The notes below the pieces were generated by a model. It had not been told where the DNA came from. It made no database searches and was given only the letters and a program-made list of their open reading frames with translations. A program made the translations under genes and the position numbers. 64,000 nucleotides of DNA from Streptomyces melanogenes (GTDB lineage: Bacteria > Actinomycetota > Actinomycetes > Streptomycetales > Streptomycetaceae), in NCBI RefSeq assembly GCF_014649795.1, contig NZ_BMTS01000018.1, positions 62,001 to 126,000 of the forward strand, read 5' to 3'. The stretch's first letter is position 1, and each line of letters begins with the position of its first letter. Below are positions 59,625 to 64,000 of the stretch, in pieces.

Positions 59625-59890
59625 CCTTACCCCACAACCCCTTTGGCCTTCCGGACGGGCCGACCCCGCCGGCTCGGACGGAGAGAGCCCACATGATGCC
59701 CGAATCCCCATCGGCGTGAAGACGGCGCTACGAATTGCGTAGCACGAGCGGGACATGACGGCGACATTCCCGGCGACCGATGCCTCGGCCCGTCCACGGA
59801 CGAGCCGCCTCCTTTGGCAGCCTCGGTGATAATCTATTGCACTGTCGACTTGCTCAGAGCTCTTCCCCACACGCGGAGGTACGAGCGCAG

Positions 59891-60595
59891 ATGACGGATT
59901 CGGCGGAGTTCTGGGACCGTCGGTACACCCACGGCGACCTCGGCTGGACGCTCGCCCCCCATCCGCTGGCGGTCGCGGAGCTCGCGCTCGTACCGCCGGA
60001 CACCTCCGCCGGGCCGAACGCGCCGGGACGCCTGGCCCTCGACCTCGGCGCGGGCGCCGGCCGCCATTCGCTGTGGCTGGCCCGGCGCGGTTGGCGGGTG
60101 ACGGCCGTGGACTTCTCCGCGACGGCCCTGGAGCGCACCCGCCGACAGGCCGCGGCCGAGGAGCTGGACGTGACGACCGTCCTCGCGGATCTGGATTCCT
60201 ACGAGCCGCAGCAGGGCGCCTTCGGCCTCGCCCTCATCACGTACGTACACCCCGAACCGCCGCTGCGGGCCGCCCTGTTGGAGCGCGCGGCCAAAGCGCT
60301 GGCTCCCGGCGGGCGGCTGGTCATCGTGGGGCACCATCTCGACAACCTCGGCAGGGGCCTCGAAGGCCCGTCCGACCCGGAGCGGATGTTCACTCCGGAG
60401 CGCCTCTCCGCCGAGCTGCCGGAGCTGCGCGTCGAGCGGGCCGAGCGGGTCATCCACATCGTCCCCACCGCGTCCGGCGAGCGCGAGGCGTACGCCACCG
60501 TGATCCGGGCCGGTCGCGCCACCACCGACCGCCCGGGTGAGCCCCCGTCAGAGGCCGGGCTGCCGCACCACGAGCCGTACCAGGAGATTCCGTAG
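59891..60595 (+). CDS. Class I SAM-dependent methyltransferase
   Basis: 234 aa. ATG 59891 with GGAGG 11 nt upstream. EFWDRRYTHGDLGWTLAPHPLAVAEL, SAM loop LALDLGAGAGRHSLWLARRGWRVTAVDFS near residue 50, YVHPEPPLRAALLERAAKALAPGGRLVIVGHH. The layout resembles TehB/thiopurine-type methyltransferases. Last 48 nt overlap the 3' end of the convergent MarR gene. Confidence 0.85.
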   Translation: MTDSAEFWDRRYTHGDLGWTLAPHPLAVAELALVPPDTSAGPNAPGRLALDLGAGAGRHSLWLARRGWRVTAVDFSATALERTRRQAAAEELDVTTVLADLDSYEPQQGAFGLALITYVHPEPPLRAALLERAAKALAPGGRLVIVGHHLDNLGRGLEGPSDPERMFTPERLSAELPELRVERAERVIHIVPTASGEREAYATVIRAGRATTDRPGEPPSEAGLPHHEPYQEIP

Positions 60596-61015
60596 AGCCT
60601 CGCGCTCCTCGGCGGACAGGGGGCCGAGGAACTCCTGATGGACTTCGGCCAGCACCTCCTGCGCCTCCAGCAGGCGTGCGATGCCCTGTTCGGTCAGGTG
60701 CAGGGCCGACGTCCGGCGGTCGGGGCCCCGTCTGCGCTCCATCAGCCCCGTCCCCTCCAGCTTGTCGACCAGGGCGACGATGGTCGTGCGGTCGATCCGG
60801 AGCTTGTTGCCCACGGCCCGCTGGTTCAGCCCCGGTTCGGCCGCGACGACGCTCAGGACACCGAATTGACGCATCGTCACATGAAGGGGGCACAGGTTCC
60901 GTTCGGCGCATTCCGTGACCGCCTGGGCGGCCTTGCGCAGCAGGAAGCCGTGCCACTGCTGAAGCCCTTCGAACAAGGGCCGGTCCCCAACGCCGAGTTC
61001 TCCGCTCACCGTCAT
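60548..61015 (-). CDS. MarR-family regulator
   Basis: 155 aa; GGAG just upstream of ATG 61015. Winged helix: NQRAVGNKLRIDRTTIVALVDKLEGTGLMERRRGPDRRTSALHLTEQG with the DR wing. Divergent from the MFS gene 333 nt away; dyads in between are candidate operators. Probably represses the exporter until a ligand such as an antibiotic or phenolic binds. Confidence 0.9.
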   Translation of the reverse strand: MTVSGELGVGDRPLFEGLQQWHGFLLRKAAQAVTECAERNLCPLHVTMRQFGVLSVVAAEPGLNQRAVGNKLRIDRTTIVALVDKLEGTGLMERRRGPDRRTSALHLTEQGIARLLEAQEVLAEVHQEFLGPLSAEEREALRNLLVRLVVRQPGL

Positions 61016-61348
61016 TTCTCCGGCCCCCCTCGGATCCGACAGCGGCAGTGGCTGTCTTTCGGACAGAACATCAACGCCGCCGCCACCCGTCAAGCCTTCA
61101 ACAGCGGGCGCGCACCCGTGACGAGTCGGACAGGTCGCCCGTTTCCCCAACTGAGCTCTTGCGTGCACCAGTTGATGCACGCGAGGGCCCCTCCTCCGCG
61201 TTGACGATTCCTTCGGGCGGTCCCATACTGACCCATCAGGGTCTCTGACTATCAGCTTCATTGATGAATCGGCCTTCCGGACAGTCATGGAGGCAGGGGC
61301 GTGGGCAGCCGCGGCCCGTCAGCAGGCCACCGGGCCGGAGGGAACACG
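61016..61348. other. marR/MFS intergenic region
   Basis: 333 nt. Contains TTCAT-TG-ATGAA at 61257-61268 and, overlapping it, ATCA-7-TGAT-type half-sites, plus GGAGGG before the MFS ATG. No gene seen. Confidence 0.5.
61257..61268. promoter_or_regulatory. Candidate MarR operator
   Basis: TTCAT-TG-ATGAA palindrome, 81 nt upstream of the MFS start and 242 nt from the MarR start. Confidence 0.4.
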
Positions 61349-62584
61349 ATGAACAAGCACGCCAACGACGCCCAGGACATGCGGCTGGTCTACGCCGGGT
61401 CCTTCCTCGGCAACTTCGACCGGATCGTCATCACGCCCCTGCTGCTGCCCGCGTCCAAGGGCCTGGGCGTCAGCGTCTCCCACGTCACGATCGCGCTCAC
61501 GGTCTATCTGCTGCTGTTCGGCCTGATGCAGCCTGTGCACGGGCTCATCTCCGACGTATACGGGCGCGTACGGGTCATGCGGGCGGCCCTGTTCGCCATG
61601 TGCGTCGCCGACCTGGTGTCCGCGCTGGCCCCCAACCTGGGCGTGCTCATCCTCGGACGCGCGCTCGCGGGCGCGTCGGCGGCCGCCCTGCTGCCGGTGA
61701 TGGTGGCGTACGTGGGCGACCGGCTGCCCTTCGCCCAGCGGCAGCGGACCGTGGCGAGCGTGCTGGCGGCCGGGGCGGTCGGCACGGCCGCCGCGACCGT
61801 GGTCGCCGGTGTGTTCACCCACCTGTGGAGCTGGCGCGCGGCGATCCTGCTGGTCGCGATCTGCTCGCCGCTGCTCGCCCTCGCCTTCGGCCGTCTGCCG
61901 GAGGCCTCCGCCCCGGCACCCAGCGGCACGAGCGTGAAGACCCGGCTCGGCATGGTCTTCCGCATCGGCTGGTTCCGGTTCCTCGTGGTGTTCGCGGTCT
62001 TCGAGGGCGCGGCCATGCTGGGCTTCTTCAACTTCTTCAACACCGCGCTGCAGTCGGGCGGGCACAGCGTCGTGTACGCCGGTCTCGTCACCGGCAGCTA
62101 CGGACTGGCCGCGGTGGCTGGCGGCGTAGCCGTGCGCACCCTGGGCAACCGCGTGTCGGCGGCGACCCACTTCGCCGTCGGCAGCGTGCTGCTCGGCGTG
62201 GGCTATCTGGTCTGCGTGCCCGCCCAGTCGATGGTGACCGTGCTGGTGGGCAGCGTGCTGTCCGGGCTCGCCTTCGCGCTGGTCCAGTCCACCGTGCAGA
62301 CCTGGGGCACGGAGGTCGCGCCGCCCCAGGTACGTGGCATCGCCACCTCGTTGGTGGCCTGCGCGGTGTACACCGGGGCCGCGCTCAGCACGTATCTGGT
62401 GAGCGGGCTTGCGGACGACGAGCACTTCGGCACGCTGTTCGCGATCGCCGCCGCCGTCACCCTGCCCGTCGCCCTCGTCGGCCCGGTCGCCCGGGCGCGG
62501 TTCTCGGCCGCGCTGGCGGGTCGACGCGACCAGCCCCACCCGGCCGAGGCGCCGCCGGCCCGTCCCGCGAACCAGAACCCGTAG
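61349..62584 (+). CDS. MFS efflux transporter
   Basis: 411 aa from ATG 61349 (GGAGGG 6 nt upstream). About 12 transmembrane helices; DVYGRVRVMRAALFAM is the helix 2-3 loop motif, RALAGASAAALLPVMVAYVGDRLP the helix 4 region. Resembles the arabinose/bicyclomycin-type efflux branch. Divergent MarR gene suggests inducible drug export. C-terminal ~20 residues are Pro/Ala-rich and cytoplasmic. Confidence 0.88.
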   Translation: MNKHANDAQDMRLVYAGSFLGNFDRIVITPLLLPASKGLGVSVSHVTIALTVYLLLFGLMQPVHGLISDVYGRVRVMRAALFAMCVADLVSALAPNLGVLILGRALAGASAAALLPVMVAYVGDRLPFAQRQRTVASVLAAGAVGTAAATVVAGVFTHLWSWRAAILLVAICSPLLALAFGRLPEASAPAPSGTSVKTRLGMVFRIGWFRFLVVFAVFEGAAMLGFFNFFNTALQSGGHSVVYAGLVTGSYGLAAVAGGVAVRTLGNRVSAATHFAVGSVLLGVGYLVCVPAQSMVTVLVGSVLSGLAFALVQSTVQTWGTEVAPPQVRGIATSLVACAVYTGAALSTYLVSGLADDEHFGTLFAIAAAVTLPVALVGPVARARFSAALAGRRDQPHPAEAPPARPANQNP

Positions 62585-62621
62585 CGGCCGGGCTTCGGCG
62601 ACGCACTCCGCTCGGGGGCCG

Positions 62622-63101
62622 TCAGGCGGCCACGGTGTCCCACACCATCTGCGACGAGGGGCGTCGGGGGTGCTGAGGCGCGCACTCGGCGAGCGTCGCC
62701 ATCCAGGCGCCGATCTCCTGCAGCTCCTTGCGCCCGACGGCGGCCCGTACACGCGGGAACCACCGCTGGTCCTCGGCGTCCATGTGCCGCTCGACGATGT
62801 CCATCAGCAGACGCGCCTTGGCGTCGAAGGCGACGGCGTCGCGGCGCATCTCGTACAGCTCGGCGGCCAGCACGTCGGCGATGTGGTGCTCCTCCGCGAA
62901 ACCCAGGATGTCCGGCTCGGTCTCCGGGACGAGGACGCCGACGCGGGGATACATGCCCTCCCGCTCGATGTACGTGTACACGGTCAGTGCGCGCAGGAAG
63001 GGCTCTATCACCTGGGCATCCCGCTCGGCCCGATAGGAGTGGATCAGCCGCCTGATCTCCTTGTGGCCTTCCCTCAGCATCACGATCGCGTCGGTGGACA
63101 T
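62622..63101 (-). CDS. Hemerythrin-domain protein
   Basis: 159 aa. Four-helix HHE domain: AIVMLREGHKEIRRLIHSYR (first His), LTVYTYIEREGMYPRV (Glu), FAEEHHIADVLAAEL (HH) and IVERHMDAEDQRWFPRV (H...E). Likely a non-haem di-iron protein binding O2 or NO, or an iron/redox sensor in the cytoplasm. Convergent with the MFS gene. Confidence 0.92.
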   Translation of the reverse strand: MSTDAIVMLREGHKEIRRLIHSYRAERDAQVIEPFLRALTVYTYIEREGMYPRVGVLVPETEPDILGFAEEHHIADVLAAELYEMRRDAVAFDAKARLLMDIVERHMDAEDQRWFPRVRAAVGRKELQEIGAWMATLAECAPQHPRRPSSQMVWDTVAA

Positions 63102-63211
63102 GGGCAGCTCCCTGGGACACAGGACTCACTTCCGTCCAGCCCCATACCCGGCGAACCGGATGATCACGCACCGCTTGCGCGGCCGCTCACCCGTGACCGC
63201 TGCCCGTTCCG

Positions 63212-63538
63212 TCACTTGCCGCCGAGTGCGCGCTTGAGCTGGGCCTTGTTCATGTCGGAGCGGCCGTGGATGTTGCGGCGCTGGGCCTCGGCGTAGAGCT
63301 GGTCGTACGTCGGCCCCTGCGAGCCGCTGTGCGAGCGCCGGCCACCGCGCCTGGCGGACGACATGTCCTGCGTGGAGCTCTTGCTGGCGGTCTTGGACTC
63401 ACCGGAGCGGGCACGCTCCTTGTTCACGGTCCTGGCGGCGATCTCCTTGGCCCGCTTGGTGCTCTCACCGCGCTGTTCGGCGCTCTCCTTGATGTGCTCG
63501 TACTGACGTTCCCGCTTGGGGCTGGATCCACGAGGCAT
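63212..63538 (-). CDS. Small basic protein with Rho-N-like C terminus
   Basis: 108 aa, very hydrophilic, rich in Lys/Arg/Glu/Ser. KRERQYEHIKESAEQRGESTKRAKEIAARTVNKERARSGE is typical of actinobacterial proteins annotated as plasmid stabilisation protein; the end TYDQLYAEAQRRNIHGRSDMNKAQLKRAL is a SAP/Rho-N-like helical motif that may bind nucleic acid. Actual function unknown; stress-induced relatives are common in Streptomyces. Confidence 0.85.
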   Translation of the reverse strand: MPRGSSPKRERQYEHIKESAEQRGESTKRAKEIAARTVNKERARSGESKTASKSSTQDMSSARRGGRRSHSGSQGPTYDQLYAEAQRRNIHGRSDMNKAQLKRALGGK

Positions 63539-63692
63539 GACGACTCCTCGACCACTCTGGGTGATTGTTCTCGTACGTAATCTCACCTTGTGTTGACACG
63601 ACCGGCTCCGCAATCGGGCGGGGTCGACCGTACCCGTCCATGGTCGCCGGGTGCCCCGTTCACGGCCGACGATGCTCCGGGCTCAGCCGGTC

Positions 63693-64000
63693 TTATCCGG
63701 TCTCAGGGCCTGCCGCCTCCGTCTCCACCTGCCCCAGCGTCCGGCCGGTACGGGCCGAGCGTGCCCGCCTCGGGTCGGGCGTTCCGTCGGTGGAGGCGTG
63801 TCCGTCGGTGTGCTTGACCAGGAGCCACGCCTCGCGCTCCCCGTCCTCCTCGGTGCGGAAGCGGGTGAGCGAGTAGCCGCCGTGCAGTTTGCGGCCGTGC
63901 AGGCTGAACGAGGCGTGGCCCTGTTCCAGGGCTCGGGTCAGGGGGATCTCCCGGCCGTCGCGGCCGGAGGAGAGGTTGCGGTAGGTGCCCTCGTCCCACA
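63693..64000 (-). CDS. LigD-type 3'-phosphoesterase domain protein, partial
   Basis: Minus-strand frame ending TAA 63693-63695 and open to the window edge (about 102 codons visible). YRNLSSGRDGREIPLTRALE, GHASFSLHGRKLHGGYSLTRF and EAWLLVKHTDG match the C-terminal half of the phosphoesterase domain found in LigD NHEJ ligases and as a stand-alone protein. No polymerase or ligase domain follows, so stand-alone or N-terminal parts remain off the window. Would trim 3' ends at breaks. Confidence 0.83.
   Translation of the reverse strand, partial: WDEGTYRNLSSGRDGREIPLTRALEQGHASFSLHGRKLHGGYSLTRFRTEEDGEREAWLLVKHTDGHASTDGTPDPRRARSARTGRTLGQVETEAAGPETG

Overview
High-GC actinobacterial chromosome, almost certainly a Streptomyces. 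The signs are very strong GC bias at third codon positions, GTG starts, Streptomyces-type secreted enzymes (Endo H, GH10-CBM2 xylanase, GH12-CBM13 glucanase), the 2-methylisoborneol operon, many one-component regulators and extracytoplasmic Ser/Thr kinases. Most genes are short transcription units in mixed orientation, and several are decaying. This looks like accessory or arm-like chromosome rather than core. No rRNA, tRNA, CRISPR array, transposase or phage gene was seen.

Layout. 0-4 kb: 2-methylisoborneol (earthy odour) operon of a family 2B encapsulin shell protein, the terpene cyclase and the geranyl-diphosphate C-methyltransferase, closed by a 17-bp hairpin. 4-5.5 kb: secreted M1-type peptidase. 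5.5-9.6 kb (minus): a compact class III/IV lanthipeptide locus (53-aa precursor, trifunctional synthetase, and a substrate-binding-protein homologue with no signal peptide). 9.8-13.1 kb: GlxA/AraC regulator divergent from an MFS exporter, then a sirtuin. 13.2-17.4 kb: Eis-like acetyltransferase, small secreted protein, Endo H-type glycosidase, TolB-like beta-propeller. 18-21 kb: a second DNA polymerase sliding clamp and an IMP dehydrogenase of Tritrichomonas type. 21-26.7 kb: small enzymes (VOC, GNAT, MepB, DoxX), a frameshifted conserved gene, a TetR/NAD-binding pair and a cold-shock protein.

26.9-31.3 kb is a plant cell wall island: GH12 glucanase, LacI regulator and GH10 xylanase, tied together by four CGAAA-N-TTTCG-like operator sites. 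31.4-37 kb holds an SDR/LysR pair, a secreted ETX/MTX2-type pore-forming protein with a neighbouring secreted protein, an 11-copy hexanucleotide repeat and a serine beta-lactamase-fold hydrolase. 37-48.5 kb: Ser/Thr kinase, methyltransferases, SDR, phytase-like esterase, AraC/DoxX, VOC, a MerR/mycothiol-enzyme pair, quinone oxidoreductase and a tyrosine phosphatase. Two relics lie here, an HSL-type hydrolase and the tail of an NDH-2-like flavoprotein. Two promoters have identical MerR-type geometry (20-bp spacer, dyad at the same offset). 48.7-50.8 kb: operon of two double-domain YbjQ/UPF0145 proteins plus a small unknown, ended by a 14-bp hairpin.

52.2-56.7 kb (minus) is the most striking region: a tandemly duplicated KAS III - acyl carrier protein - alpha/beta-hydrolase module. 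In copy 1 the hydrolase has an internal deletion. In copy 2 a perfect 76-bp tandem duplication frameshifts the KAS III end and opens the frame into the downstream ACP, so a KAS-ACP fusion is predicted. 57-64 kb: ASCH protein, Ser/Thr kinase with a PQQ-type beta-propeller sensor, methyltransferase, MarR/MFS pair, hemerythrin, small basic protein and the C-terminal part of a LigD-type 3'-phosphoesterase running off the edge.
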